A model generated the notes under the pieces. The model was not told the DNA's origin. It saw nothing but the letters and a program-made list of their open reading frames with translations, and did not search any database. Positions 11,401-26,100 of a DNA stretch of 64,000 bases are shown here, piece after piece. The DNA is from Luscinia megarhynchos (lineage: Eukaryota > Chordata > Aves > Passeriformes > Turdidae). The position numbers and the translations under genes are program-made. Each line of letters begins with the position of its first letter. The stretch's first letter is position 1. The stretch lies in NCBI GenBank assembly GCA_034336665.1, contig CM067568.1:40962770-41026769 (forward strand), given 5' to 3'.

Positions 11401-13767
11401 TCTGAAACCCTCTAATTAATGCCTTGGATTTTCTGCAGAATGATGGTGTTGTTAGCTAACACAAACAGAAGGATCTCTGCTAGTTTCTTTTTCATCTCTT
11501 GGATGAGTTGTCACTGATTTGCAAGATATGTCTGTCACAGTACAGCTCATAAAAGTAGTGATTAACAAGACAGGCTATACAACTGCCAATTCTTTATCTC
11601 CTCTCTTAGATGGCATTTGAGTAGGTGGGATGTTGTTCATTTTGATTGCAAAATTACTTCTATTATATTCTGAAAGATAAGAATGTGTTTCCACAAAATT
11701 TCTGAGCAAAAATAAAGCCAAAGGAATAAGAAACTGGATTTAAGTTCTCCTGGTAATGCACAGGATATAAATGTTTCCCTTTTCTTACAGTGGATTTTTA
11801 GAGGAAAAGTTGTTATTTGGTGTTTGATATTTGTATTTGGTATTTGTATTTGCATACAAAATATGTTGGCTTTTCACTCTTAAAATGACTAATAAAGGGA
11901 TCCTCTTCCCTAATAATTTTAGAGCTTTTGACTGGTGCTGTATTGCCCATTTTACTGTGTCTCAGATTAAGTGTTCTAAGGAAATTGATTTGTGGGTAAG
12001 GACAATTCCCAGGGAATACCAGTAGTTTTATAGTGGGCATGAATGAGAGAGTAGGAAATGTTGAAAATGCTCTAGTGGCTAAATGTATCAAAGTGAGTAG
12101 AAAAAAAGATGAGTGCTGAGGGGCAGATGGAAACTAAGATCCAAAGGATGAGCTACATCTCTCTCACAGAGGTATGGGAAAGAACATTTGTGATTTAGAG
12201 ATGGAGAGTGACCTGGCCAGAACTGGTAGGCTGGTGGTTCTAGGAATTCTGTTGTGGAGAAGCAAAGGTTTTAGGAAAAGATAAATTCGTACTATATGGG
12301 CTAGTAACCACTCTTCTACTTTTAATCTTTGCTTGGTTCCACACTCCGTGTTCCCTACGGATAAAGTCTTTAATTTTTGCCAGGCTGGCTGGGACTCAGT
12401 TCAGTAGAAATGCTGGAAGTGAGATCTGAGGATCCATGGATTCTTTCCATGGCAGTTGGAAGTCAGGCAGAGCCTGGATAACTCACTTGTGCTAAGATCA
12501 TTTAAAATGCACCTCTTCCTCTCACTTGCAACAGTTATTTTTTTTATTAATGTTTCAAAGCAAGAAAACTCAGTAAAAAGAGGTCAGGTAAGGACAAGAA
12601 AATACTGTATGTTGTGTTCTTCTAATATCCAAGCAATAGCCTTGATGTCCAAGCCAAACACGGAGATTTGCAGAAATAGCTTGAATTTAACTTGGTCATA
12701 ATATCTCTTTTTTCCTTAAAGATGACCTCCAATGAAAGTATAAGGACAGGAATGATTTTAATCTGTGGTAACAATGGAGAACCAGTCCCGACTGCCTCCA
12801 ACAGCATAAATATATAAAATGACAGATTATCCTGCGGCCTCCCTCCCTGCTGCCTGAACACACACATACATTCTCAGTAGCACACAGCAAAATTCAAATT
12901 GGACTTTATCTTTTATCTCTTGTCCCAGTGATTAATGCTGCTCTTGCTGGGAGACTAATCAAACGGGGGGAAATATGGAGAAAGAGGTATGTATTTCTTA
13001 GACTATTGTTATCAGTGTTATTATTATTCCTTTTAATATATTATCCTTCTGTTAGAAGAACTTAGTGCAGGAAGCAAGAGGTAAGAGCAGATTTGATGGT
13101 GAGAAGATTAATGGGGCAGACCACAGCTTGTAGAACACAAGCATCTTGCAGAGGGAGGTGAGCTGCCAAGCTGCTTTGGGGTTGCAGTACTTCAGCTAGA
13201 AAGCTAAAAGGCTGTGGCAGTCTGGATAAGGTCCTGAGCCCTGGATACTGTTTGCTAATCCTTGTTCTATTCATTTAGCATCTGTCAAGAAACTTACTCA
13301 ATAAATGGTTCTTTTCTTTCCCATGTAGTAAAATAAGCCAAGTCCTTGGTCCATCTCACAACCAAGTTCACAGGCTCAGTTCTGTTCTGATAGTTTTGGT
13401 AGCACCTCGTAAACTCCATCAGGTTGTGTATTCCCTATCCCTTCTCCCTGGTTCTTGGCCCAAGTCTTTCATAGTGGTATTAAGACCCTGAAGTTCCACT
13501 GGATTCTAAAGATGTGTTCAGCAGAGAGCAGAAAATTTACTCCGTGCTGTGGTAAAAACAGAAATGGATGTTTTGAATGCACATGACTTAGATTTGAGTA
13601 GGAGGCCTGTCTTATGGGTAGGATTGGATTCCAACTGTCTTGTTTCCTCAGGATCCTAAGAAAAAAAGACTTAAAGATATGGTAATTAAGAGGTCAGACC
13701 TTCTTTTGTTTTCACTTTGAGCAAAAGAATATAGAAAGGAATACTGTAATAAAGGAACATACTTGTT
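5435..13767. other. NRXN3: Intron stretch, mostly unique sequence
   Basis: No exon, RNA gene or clear interspersed repeat could be recognised in this 8.3-kb stretch. It holds a 13-bp tandem duplication at 11828-11853, a 13-base T tract region near 11279, and a 12-bp palindrome CTCTCTAGAGAG at 8753-8764. A 115-codon open frame at 5696-6043 has no recognised domain. The part at about 12690-12990 looks more constrained: it has paired GATA-type sites (ttatcttttatct, 12906-12918) and homeodomain-like attaat, and is listed as a possible conserved element. Part of 9500-9600 may be an old SINE relic, too decayed to call. Confidence 0.6.
11828..11853. repeat. 13-bp tandem duplication
   Basis: Two adjacent copies of tatttgtatttgg are present, the second ending in c instead of g. 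This is a simple local duplication of intronic sequence with no coding significance. Confidence 0.85.
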
Positions 13768-14101
13768 TGGGATCTTATCAATGCATAGAAAACACTTTAA
13801 GGATGGCTGTCAAGAGGAGGGTACCAGACTCTCTTCCTTGGTGCCAGTGACAGGGGAAGGGGCAATAGGCACAAACTGAAACGCAGGAAATTCTGACTAG
13901 GAGGAACTTCTTAGTGCGCAAGTAGCAGAGGCTTCCCAGAGAGGCTGAGGTCTCTTTTTCTAGAGATACTCAAAAATGCATGAACATGATCCTGTGCAAC
14001 TCCTCAAAGTTAACCTGCTTTAGATTTGGGGGTTAAGGGGGGTTGGGGGAGATGGCCTTCAGAAGTCCCCACCAACCCCAGTCATTTTGTGATCTGTGAT
14101 A
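13768..14101 (+). mobile_element. CR1 LINE, truncated 3' end
   Basis: This is a second sense-oriented CR1 3' fragment. Matching landmarks in order are gggatcttatcaatg, ggctgtcaagagga, gccagtgacaggggaagg, ggcacaaactgaaacgcagg, then a decayed agatggccttcagaagtcccc and cattttgtgatctgtgat terminus. The frame is disrupted, so it is a dead copy. Near the end, three G-runs of 5, 6 and 5 bases (14028-14049) make it unusually G-rich. Boundaries are estimated from similarity to the remembered CR1 consensus. Confidence 0.87.
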
Positions 14102-17100
14102 TCTGTTCTTTAGAAGCATTTTTTTGGTAGAGTCAGTATTCCTGGAGACTCTATTTGATTACTTTGTGCTATGGATGTATTAGCATAATGCCCTCAGAGT
14201 AGGCTCAGGACCTGCAAATATGTTTAGGACCCAAATGTTATGCATCATTGTCTTAGCTCCCAATTGATTGCATTTAGGCAGCAGTTAATCCTCCTGTTCT
14301 CTGCTAAAGCAATGCCATTTGTATTAAAACTTATATGAGCACTCCAGTCTCTAGTGCCCAGATTTGTAGATTTGTTTCATTGTTATAAGCATAGCCTCAT
14401 TAGAGATATTCATAGAAAAGCAAGCTAAAACTGATTCTGCTCTCCTCATACATGCCACTCTTCCACTCACATTTGTCCCATATATGTTTACATATACTAC
14501 TTAAGTTGTATATAGTTGTCTCAACTGCCTAATGCATTGCCATTTACTCTGTCACCTGTCAGACTTGCATAATTAATTGTTGTTCTTAAGGTTGTGAGCA
14601 ATGGCTGTTCAGGTGACTACTGCTGTGACCTGCTTGTCTTGTCTTGAGATTTAGCAATTAGTGAGAATGAAATTTAGAAATGTAGCTAAGGTAGGCAGGT
14701 CAGAATATACAGCCTGTTTCTCTGGAGTCCCTGAAGGCATCCAGCTTTAAAAGCACTAGGGGAGGATCAGTGCAGCAGAGCTTATGGGCTTCCTTCAGAG
14801 CCAGGAGGGCAGCTGGTCCCCCTCTGTAACAGAGTTGTGGTTGCTGGGAATCATCAGGATTTCCAGCTGCTAGACATAAATAAGAATGCCAAGGTGGAAA
14901 GAAAAGATGGATGGGAGGAAGAAGGAGGGTTGTATGTTGTGTATATGCCTCAGAAAGAGCCACTGCAGTGGGAGCCTCTCACGTAGAGGACTTCTTCCAC
15001 CCCCACATCTGACTCATTCTGAGGTATTGTTGCTTGCCTGAAGATGAATAATTCTTTGGTGCTCAGATGGCTGATTACACGTTGTCCTGTTTATGGACTC
15101 AAGCACAGCAGAGAAATTTCTGCTTGCTTGGCTGTAACATTTGTTGTCCTGGCAAGAAGCAAGGACCACTTACAATCTGCTGTGAAAAGCCTTAGTGTCT
15201 CTCTGGATGCCTCTCAGCTAATGTCCAGTGCTTGCAAGTTATTTATTTTGTCCTTTCTTAACTGGAGCCATGGGAATGGTGTTTGCATCTGCTCCATGTG
15301 ATTCCTGGGGGAAAAAGAAGGAGGGAAGTTGGCATGAACTGGACAGGAAGGTAGGAGCCTGGCAATGGGTTGTTAAGGACCAGGATCTGCTATGTTGACT
15401 CTGGCCTTAGGAAATGGTGTATCAAGAGGAGTGAGTTGTTACCCGTGCAGCCTGTGACTTGCTCCTTTTTTGCACCATTCGAGATAGGTCTCTGTTTCAG
15501 GTTCTGGGTCTGAATTGCTCTCTCCACAGGGCCAGGTTTCCTTTGGGGTGACTTGGGAAGGTCTGCTGCTGCAAGTCTTGGCAGGCACTTGTGCTCTCCT
15601 GCTTACTGTTGTAGTGGGGGATGTGAGGCATCAAAGGCAGCCACAGGGCTTCTACTGTGAGGGGAGAAATAGGGTGAAAGGATGGCAGTGTCATCACGTT
15701 TCCCCAAGAGATTTGCAGATTGAGCTAGGCAGAAGGTGTAAATAGCAATTCAGAATGCTGAGGATTGTTCTAGAAGCAGAGAGAGGGAGTAGCACAGGCT
15801 GGCTGTCCCTCCTTCTGTCAGGTTTGGTCACTTGGAACTTACTATTTCTCTTCTGTTCAAACCTGATTTAATGGCAGCTGTAGCTGAATGTTAGGAGGAT
15901 TTTGAGATTTCATTTTTTTGAAAGTATTTTCCTGTTGTTAGCTGTTTTTCCCTTGCTTTTTTCTCTTTCTAAAGCAGAGAGGCAACTTGGTGGCAATGAA
16001 AGGTGACAGTGGTTAGGCTGTGTGGTGCCCCCCTTCTCTCAATAGGACATTACAGAGAAAACAAGAGGAGTAAGTATTTTCCATGGGTAGAGCTAAGCTC
16101 CATCTGGCAAGCTACATTTGCAGTACCTGTCATATATATTGCCTTGGCATCTGAGAGTTTTGCAGCTCTTCTGCCATCCACCTGCAATGGTCCATAAATT
16201 CAGACTAAGGATGTGGGTAGAAATAACGATTATTAATTCAAAACACCTATGTACTTTACCTAGAATTCAGAAATCCACTTGTTTATTTGATCTCTTTTGA
16301 GACAGAAATTCTCATCTTTTATTAGTGTATTTTATTAATATCATTAATACAGTATACTGTAGAACTATATAGAGTTTGACTAAGACTAAATCATAACTTC
16401 ATCATGTTTCAAGTCAGGGTATTATTTAGCAGTCTTGTGCAAATACATTCATAGATGGGAAAGACTTTAGAAAAAATCACTTCAGACCCCTGCCATTTCT
16501 TTTCCCTTTTCATGTCCAGGCAGACCCTTTAAAATAAGAATAAAAAGTACTTGCTGAAACAGAGGAAGGCTGGTTTTTATATTGAAGTAAAACTGAATTA
16601 ATAACTTCTTTTTGGTTTTTTTTCCTTATCATTCAATTGATTAATGTTACTTTTGCTTGTGTGAAAGTGTGGGTCTGGCAAATAACATTTTTGAGTCATG
16701 CAGATAAAAACTATGATAAAAACCATAATATGCATTATGTCTTCAAAGTTGTCAAAGATGTCAGTGGACAGGAGTGGCCATGCTCTCTGTTACTAGAAAC
16801 AAATTATCTTTTTTGGAAATCTTCATGTAAGAAAATCTGGTGGCCAGTTCTAAAAGAGTATGCAATAATAGAAGGGAGGATGTGCTTGTTAACATTGATT
16901 TGCTTTCTGAAAATGCAAAGCGATATTTTAACAGAAAATTCACATCACTGAAGAGGGTGATCATAAGCACTTGTTACTGGAAATTGTACATACGTCCTGA
17001 AGGAGACACAGAGAAGTGTGGACTCTCCTTTAAGTCTGGTATGGTGTCTTTAGTGGGACTGCATCTTTTTCTGATCACTGCTTGCAGTCATTGTTCATTT

Positions 17101-20100
17101 AACCAGATCATGTTGTTCCAGGTGCCATTTCTGCTCTATTTAAATGTATCTGGCATGATTTTCCTTTGCACAGAGCAGTGAAATTTGGGCTGCAGCCGAC
17201 ATGGCAGCATCAGGAAGCCAATTGTAACTTGATTGACCTTGTTTGGCATCAGACTGTATGCAGGAGTTCAGCCATTCCTGGTTCTGGAGACAGAATTTGC
17301 ATTCCTACTTGTGTGTAATTTGGGAAAACTCATAATTCAGTTGGCATCTTTGACACAGTACCAGGTAGAGGGAGTTGACTTAACCATGCCCTTCAGCTTA
17401 AATCTTACTGGGTAGCACTGTGATTCTCTTTTTGTAGCAAGGGAAACAGGTGGATTTCAAATCTGCCTGCCCAAAGGCTTTGGTCTCTGGAATTGACCTT
17501 GTGGCACCTGCTGGACCATTGTGTATGCATGCTAACAGTAATGAAAACAGCTGTTGATAAGATTTCTTTATGAAGCACCTTACAAATTGTATCTAAGGAT
17601 TGTTTGCTTTCATCACAGATACACAGTTAATTGTAGGTTAGCATCTAATTATTGTTTAATAATGCATATCTAAGCCAGGAGTAGTCTGGAATGGCAATGA
17701 AGGATGCTTTCAACATGGCCATGAAGAAAGAAGCAAAACCAAACCAAAGCAGGATGTAAATAACCAAGCTGCCATTACATCAGGACACCCCTAAAACTGA
17801 TAGGTTTTTATATAGCCAAATGATCTCAGTATGACCACTATCTCAACAATGGCCCCTTCTGACAAGAAAAATTATATCCACTGATTAATGAGAATCTTCC
17901 CCATCTGCATTTCATGGCTGTGCTTTGTATATCATGTTAACATGTACAAGCTCTTCTCATCCACAGAGGCAGTAGGTGGTTTTGATTTTTTTCTGATTCT
18001 TTTTCTGACAAGGAACAACAGATGTCTGGACAACACAGAAGGACTGTCCAAACTAAGTTTAAATTATCTCAGTTTAGCCGGTGTTAAATGTCCACCATAT
18101 TAACTTGTCACATTGCTTATTGAATAGCAGGGAATGTTATCTATTGTCTCAGATTAATTGGTTCACACATGACCTGACTTGATTGATAGGATGTTATACT
18201 GCAACTGTCTTCAGAGGTAGCTGGGGTTCATGGGTAGCAAATGAACAGACACTGTAAGTGGCCAACTTCAGTGGCAGAATCAAAGAGATGGAAAAGATTC
18301 CATATTTGAGACTTAAAGACTTTTCTTGCTGAATTTTGCCATTTAGTAGGTCACCGTTCACATGTGATCTGATCATTCCTTGGAGCTGCCTCCTGGCAGA
18401 GCTGGCAGATCAGGACATATGCTTGTGCCTGAGCTGCTGCAGGTCACAGCCTGTGCTGTAGTGCCAGCCCTTTAGATGTGCAGGGTGGAGTGCTTGATGG
18501 TTCCTGAAATGGAGCTGTGGAGGAATGGACACAAGGGGTTTCTTCACTGCCCTTGCTGCAGGGGCAGTAACCTCTGGTGGGGAGGGTAATGTCTTCAACC
18601 ACTGCCGCAGCAGTAAAGCAGGATGTCAGTCAGAAGCTTTTGTTCTAAACGAGGCTATTTCTTAATATGGCAAAGCTTTTCAGTGCCCTTGCAAAGTGTT
18701 ATTGAAGTTTTTCTCCATGGCATTACATTCTGTAGTGTGTAATGAAGACACAGATCCAAGCCTTTTAAAGGAATACAGTACTTGTTCCAGACAAATATTC
18801 TTTTTCCCCTGTGTTCACCTAGTAACTTATTTCTTGGACTGCTCTTCCTTTTGTGACAGTTTGAAGTCCTTCTTGAACCAGTGAAGGATCTTCAATAGTT
18901 GTCAAGGGTTTTCATTAAACTTTTCTTTGGTTTTCACCTTTTATAGTGATATCTTACACCCTATGTTGGCATCCCATGAGAATGGCTTATTCATTACTCC
19001 TTCAGTACCAAGCTAACATCTTAGGTTTCTGAGGAATTTCTTGTTCTTAAAAATAGAAGAGCCAAGTGAAACTAGTTACTTGGCCAAGAATGCAAGTTTT
19101 TTATTAAAATACACCTTGAGTGGCAGGTATACCTGCATGGTCTTTTCACTAAGGCTGAGATGCTTGCTGTGTTGTTTAAGGCTTCTGTAAAAATGATGAG
19201 CTCACATGTACTCTCTAGGCTTTATTGTGTCATCTGTTTCTGCAGACCTGGAAAACAAATCAAACCATTCATGTCAAACTCTGGATTTTTTTCTTCTAAA
19301 ATAAAAAAGGCTTTCTGAGATGTGGAGCGTTTCTGAATGACCTCTGCTGTGCTTTCTGAAGCTGCTCTTCTGTGGAGTGTTTATGTGCACCCAGTGGCAG
19401 CTGTCTCCCCCACAAAGAATTCACAGTCAATTTGTTAGACTGCCAGGGCTCAGACTTAACCTCTTCTGTCTCAGCTTGCATGTTCTGGTTTTGGTATTTG
19501 TTTTGGCTCTCCACTATCTTGCCATTACATCACACCACACCACACCCTCTTTCTCCTTCCTTATGCAGTTAGCTTTTCATAGCTCCTTGCTTCTTCTTCA
19601 GTGCTTCCATCTTTTGTTTGTTTTAAAGCCAACTGAATGCAAACCTAATACACTGATATAAACTCTCCTCAGATGGAGTTGCTTTTATGACTCTCACAAA
19701 TGCTAGAGGGTCTGTAACATCTCTGCCCCCTCTGAACTGGGCGCACCCTTATATTTCCAGCAAATTTGCAAAGTACACAGAGGACGAAGCTCTTTCCTGG
19801 TTCAATGGGAGGCACCTGCCTTGCAGGGCTTAGTCTGAATTTGATCAATGGGCTTAACAGACAGTAGCTGAGCCCATGAAACAGCCAGGAGGTTTTCTGA
19901 GGACACTGTTACCTTCCCAGTGCACCCTGCTCATGAATTTTGTATGTGTGTGCTATATATCTTTTGGATTTTTTCCCTAGATGTTGATTCCCAGAGCATG
20001 AGGAGTAACTGCCTTAAACTACTATTGTGGCTAAGACTCCTGCAAGCACTGTTTATGAAAATCACTTAATCCTCCCAGGATGTTTATTACTCAATTAGCC

Positions 20101-23100
20101 ATGGTAATACAGCAGTACATTTCACAAAATATAAAATACTGGCATTTATTTGTTTAGAATCAGTTGCTTTTTTATTTGCCTAGCCTTGGTTTTGTTTTAC
20201 AAAACTACATAAATGGAACTGTCTGGTCAATCATATCTGTTGTTTGCTGTTTTCTGTAATCCAGTCCATGAGAACTGGCAGCCTAAAATCCATTGTATAT
20301 GGGAGAAGCAGGTTAAGACAGTCTTCATTAATCTCTGTACTTCTGTCTAGAATGCTCTCACCCCCTCTCAAAGATAACTTCAAGGTTTGAGTCACATGTA
20401 ACTTTGTATCAGGGTAGTCACACCTGTGACTATGGAGTGGTGACAACCTCTAGCTAGGTATAGCTAGCTATAAATTGAAATAATCTTGCTCACTTCTTTC
20501 AAATCAGAATTAAACAAAACATAAATTGTCCAATAACTACACAAGAGAAATAATGAGAATGAATGCTGAAGCAAGCTTCTAAACTAGTTGTTACTTTATA
20601 CTGGCCTGCTACTTCTTCTTTTTATGCACTCCTTTGAGGAGCAATGACAAACTCAATATTCAGCTTGTAAATGTCCTCTGCCATCTCATGATGATGTAAG
20701 AACTACATGGTATGGGTTACTCAGTGCAGCCCTAAGCTGTTTTTTTTCTGTTGGTAAAGCAGGACTTCATTTCGCTCTTGAAATACAGTCAGACCATAAT
20801 TACTTTGATTACTGCAGAAATGTTTAACTACAATAATCTGGGATGGTGACAATTTTTGTCCCTTCGCTGCCTGACACTTCCTGGCTGTGCTCTGACATTT
20901 GCAGCTTGGGTGGGAAACACCAAATTTGTTCTGGATTGATGATACTCAGTGTATTTGGGTTTTTTGACTTCTTGTTTCGTTTGGTTTTTTTTCTTTTCAA
21001 GAGGACAGAGACTCTTCTGGAGGATAGTTATTTCTGAACTGACACAAAGGTGCAGAAATTGCCTTGACCTCTCAAAACTTCCCTTTGTTATCACCAGTCT
21101 TCTGAACCGTGTGGTATTTCTGTAGTTCACTGTAGTTCACAGTTCAAAAGCAACTTTTTCAGTGAAGAAGTTTTTGTTTGACATTGTGCTGATTTTATTG
21201 TTACCAGTAACTGCATAACTTGTGCAGTCTCCTCTAGTAGATAGAACACCAGAGCCAGCTGTTTAGGCCCAAACTATAGTTATAGGATTCCATTGTAGGA
21301 AAACCTTATATGAGTCAATGGGTCAAGTACCCCAGCTGTTACAGACACCATTTTCTCAGTTCTCTTCAATAACATTTTGTTTCCAGACTTTGCCTGACAT
21401 TTCAACAAAATATTGCCCCAGTCCCTTAAGCCCCTGTGTGCCCAGATTCTTTGTTTATGTGATGTGGCATTAGTATTACCTTTTTTTTCCTTTTGTAAAG
21501 TGTTTTCAGATGTATAGCTGAAAAATACGAATTAATTGTTTGTATTAGTACTGTCATATCTAAAGGATAGATATATCCTGCAGTCAGCTGACACATCTTC
21601 CTGGAGAACAATGCAGAGTGCTGGAAATAACAACAAATTCCTTTATTCGAGGTGATTTTTTTTTGTCTTTTAAATTTAATGCACCAATAACCCAGAAGAA
21701 AAGTCAGGAATAATGGGCTGCTTTTCAGACCCTGTAGAAATTAATATTGCCCTTGACAGGACTCTGCTTACTTGAGAATTGAAAATACCCTTGTCCTGTC
21801 TCACAAGCATGGTCTTGTGGTAAAATGGGTGCTGTCTGCCCTCAGCCTGGAGCTGCAGAGATAAATGAAAATGCACATACAGCCCAGCACTTGTCACTGC
21901 TGGGATTGAAGGTAACCACAGCAGACGATGAGCTGTATGCACCGTGTTCCTATTCTTAGTTGTGCAAAAATAACTCTCATTTTCTTTTCTTGTCCTGCCC
22001 AGTACTGTTCTTCCAGATCCTTACACAAGCCAGCACAAACTTGTTAGCTTTTCTGGGACAAGCCTCCATTTCTGACTGCAGAGAAACAGGGGACACCATA
22101 GGTCTTTGAGAGCAGCTGGGTGCATCTCCAACAAATGGGTATTGCCTGACACAATTATTCTGGTGCAGGCTCTTCTCTCCATGTGGCTGGAGATGCCTGA
22201 AGAGGATTGATCAGAAATGTCAGTGACCCCTCCCTCAGACTTGAGATTTTTTGTTCTCACTGGAAAACCGTTTGTGTTTCTGCCTCCTGCAGTGTCACAG
22301 TCACTTCTTTGGATCATCCCATTTGTGTACCTTTAATTAAAATGAGTGTTTCAAAAAGAAGAAAGGCCAGCCAGAGCTTTAGGTCAGAGATAAGAATGAT
22401 AGGTCAAGATTCTCAGCTCTTAATGCTATCAAACAAAATGGTATCAGTCTCCTTAGGCCCATTTTTATGCACAGGCAGGCTATGTTGCAAACCTTACACT
22501 TTTTAATACATTGCTAGAGCTGCATTGCAAACAAATGTATCACATAATTATAACCGTGGTACTACAGTAAACCTGTGTCCAGCTGATCTGTTGTCTTTTT
22601 GTTCCTCATACACACTTCTACAATTAAGTTTTTTCTTTGAGCTATGTAAAACTATAATTGCAGATACCAGTACTATGCCAGCATGACATTATGTGGTATC
22701 TGATGGTTACCAACAGCTCCTAAATGCTGTTAGTAACTCTTTGAATTGCCAAAACTGAATATAAACATTGGACCAGTGTTCGAGTGGGTGTTGAAAAATG
22801 AAGTAAGGTGTATAACTAAATAATGTCAGCTTGAATTAAAATATCTCATTCAATCTTTTAATGGGAATGGGGAGAATTTTCAATCAGTCATTTCTTCAGC
22901 ATTTCATTCTTGTATTACAATGACTTTCTGACACTCTTTAGTGAGTTCTAGTTACCTCTTATCAGCTTTTGCCTGCTCTTATGTCTGGTATCTGTGCCAT
23001 ACAGGAAAAGGATTATTTCTCTTCTTAAATTAATTCTTGCAGTACTTTTTAATGCATGGATAATTGTTTGTATCTTAGCTTCTGTAAAAACTTCTCTCTA

Positions 23101-26100
23101 TGGGGCCTTCAATTTAGTTAGAGGCTGAAATAAAATTCTCCTTTAACATTGCAGACCTAAAACTTCCAATGAGTTTTGTGATCCCGTGAAAGCACTGCTC
23201 TCAAGACAGTTTTACCTGTTGATTTTCTAATTTTTGCTGTATGTGTAAGAAACCCTGAGGCTGGAATGTTGTCTTTCCCCTCTGTTGAGATGTGTGTCTC
23301 AGAAAGAAACTATCCCAGCTAGAAAGACCTTAAAGGTGATTCAGACTTTAAGCATCACAGCAATTTCTAATACTTCCTTGGCTGTTATTAGATGACAAAT
23401 TTCTGCATTGCTGGCATGTGTAAGCACCAGTGATACTGCGCTCACTGAGATGGAAGGAATATTTTAAAAGAAAAAGATGGTTAACTTTGCTAGTATATAG
23501 GTTTTTCTATTTAACCTCCTGATGGTTTCAACTGTTTTTGTAAAAAAATTGGTAAGTCATGTGAAAAAGAAAGAGAACATATTTACTGCCTCTAGATTTA
23601 CAGAACATATCCAGTGTAAATCACTAGTGGTTCAGAGTCAATATAATTTGGAAGATTTCTGTGGCTTATGTGAAATGAGTGGACAGGTATTGTATTATAT
23701 TATGCCATAATTTATAGCTGCTTTAGTGCACTTGGCTTTGTACTTCAGCTGCTGAAGCCTTTGGTAAACCTACCAATAGTTCAAATTTTAGCAATGGTGG
23801 AGCACATTTTCAGGAACAAGAAGTAGTACTGACCTATAGTTTGGTAGAATTGATCCTTCATTTGTCCAGTGGGGCATTTGTCCAGCTGGAGAGAAGATTG
23901 ATATCTGCCATTTCTTTCTTCTGTTCCTGTAAGGGGCTGCAGTTCACATCTCTGTTTTAGAGTCACTTTTTCATAGGTTGAACTTTTAACCCTTTCTGTA
24001 GCAAGCATTTCTGAAGTCAGGATACTTGAAGCATTTTCAGGTATCATCTTCTCTTCATTGGATGCTTCCCTCAGGAAGAAACTCAGTAACCCAGCTGCAG
24101 AGGCTGAAGGCTGGCTGGCACAAGAATTACTAGGAATTTCAGGGTTATATTCTCAAGACAGAAAAATTCAGCCCACATGCCAGTGCAGCTAATGGAAGAT
24201 GGGGTGAACATAAAAGCTGGTCTTTCATAACATCTGCTGTGTCAGTCAGGATGCCATTTTCCACTAGACTTGACATCTGAGCTACTGCTTCAGAAGATTT
24301 AATAGTCTTATCTGGAGTGAATTGGAAAACTCCAGTATCCTGAACTTTCCTTATTAACTAGGTGAACCATTCTTTTCAAGAAAAGTTACAAGCCTGGAAA
24401 TTCAAGTGGAAATGCAGCTGAAAGCAGATCATCTAGGAAGCTGCTGGTTACCTACTTATTGGCCTTTTTTTATACTGTTGCTGCTGTGAGTATCCCAAAG
24501 CACATACCCTGGCAAGGAGTAACTCTCCAGAGAACATTCCTTCTGCATGGATAGGCATGTTCCTCAGTGAAGCAGCTCTGCACAACCCCTTGCTGCCATC
24601 TCCTGCCTATGGAGAATGTTTGCCACCAGAACAACCCAAGGGCAAAGATGATCCTGTAACAGTGAAGTGAGGGTTGAAATAACTTATTTGATGGTTCTGT
24701 GCCACTGCTTGTTGCCTGGCATTTTCAGGCAATGGATGATGACTGCACATAGCTAGCTCTGCTGCACTAGGACTTCAAGAAATGCTTGCATTAGCCTAGA
24801 AATGACATAAATATATGAAAACACTGCCACAGCAACTTGTTTGTTTCAGGTCAAGGCACTGCAAATGCCCCTAGGTAAACAGATCCAATAAAAACCCTGG
24901 CTGCCTTGACCTTTGAAGCTAATAAATTGTGTTGCAATGGGTTACACTCCTTTTCTTTCACACGTTCTCTCATCTTCCTCTTTCTCTCTCCCGTTAGTTT
25001 ATGCACTTCAATGCAAATTCTCTTCGTTTATAACTGAGGATAAAAAAGCTTTCCATAAAAATTGTAATTTTCTTTTTAAACAGATGCATATATTATTAAA
25101 GTGAGAATTTTATATGGTCTTTGATTTAATGACTAATGAATTGAGTATTACTGAAATGCACTACATTTTAGATACTAATGTTGTATTTTTAGACAAATAG
25201 TATGAATGTCAGAGACAGGAGTAGGCTGATCTAATTTATTTGTTTTAGTTTACTGAAGAACATCTTGACTGATCCAGTCCTTAAGAGTTCTATCACAGTA
25301 GCACAGATCTATTAATTTATTATTTGTAATACACTGAGTTTTTTATACAAATGCTTTCTATAGCATCCAGGTATATTCCACTAGCAATCCCATTTCTGAA
25401 CATTAATATATTCTATTATTTTGTCATTTTCTGATAGATCCCAATATCTAATAGATAGAGCTATAACCTGAGAAGCTTCCTAACATGAGGAGAAAAATTA
25501 AAGCCTTTAAATCTGAAATCACTAGCTGAAATCTTGTACTCAGGGATAAAATCAAGAGCTTGATCACTGAAATACTCTCACTGCTCCTTCTTGTATGTGT
25601 ACACATTGAGGAGGTGATCAGGGTGGGCATCAGACTATTCCCCTTAAATGGCACCTTTGTGCTGAGGCCAGAGACATATGACTTTAGGAAAAATAAGTGC
25701 TCCTAATGAAGGATATTATTTCTACCAGAATGGGATTATGACCTTCTGATAGAAAGATATTTGCAATGGGAAATCCTTGGCCTTCAGCACTGTTGAAATT
25801 CACTGTTGCCAGGCTTTTTTTAAAGAAAGATTCTCTAAAGTCCCAAAAGGGTTGGGTTTTTTAAAAGAATATTTGCAGTTCCAGGGTGATGCTTTTGAAA
25901 GCTGAGTTGAAGAAAGTGTGCTGTCAACTCTGCAACTTATACAGGTTGTTCATGTGCTTCTCCTGTGCAGCTATCAGTGTGGTCATACACAGGAGAGGGA
26001 AGATAATGATTTTCCATCAAATGGCCATCCTGTTTTTTGTAACATTGCCAGAACTCTATGGAGTATGGCTTCTGCTGCAGTGCAGAATGATTAATCACTG

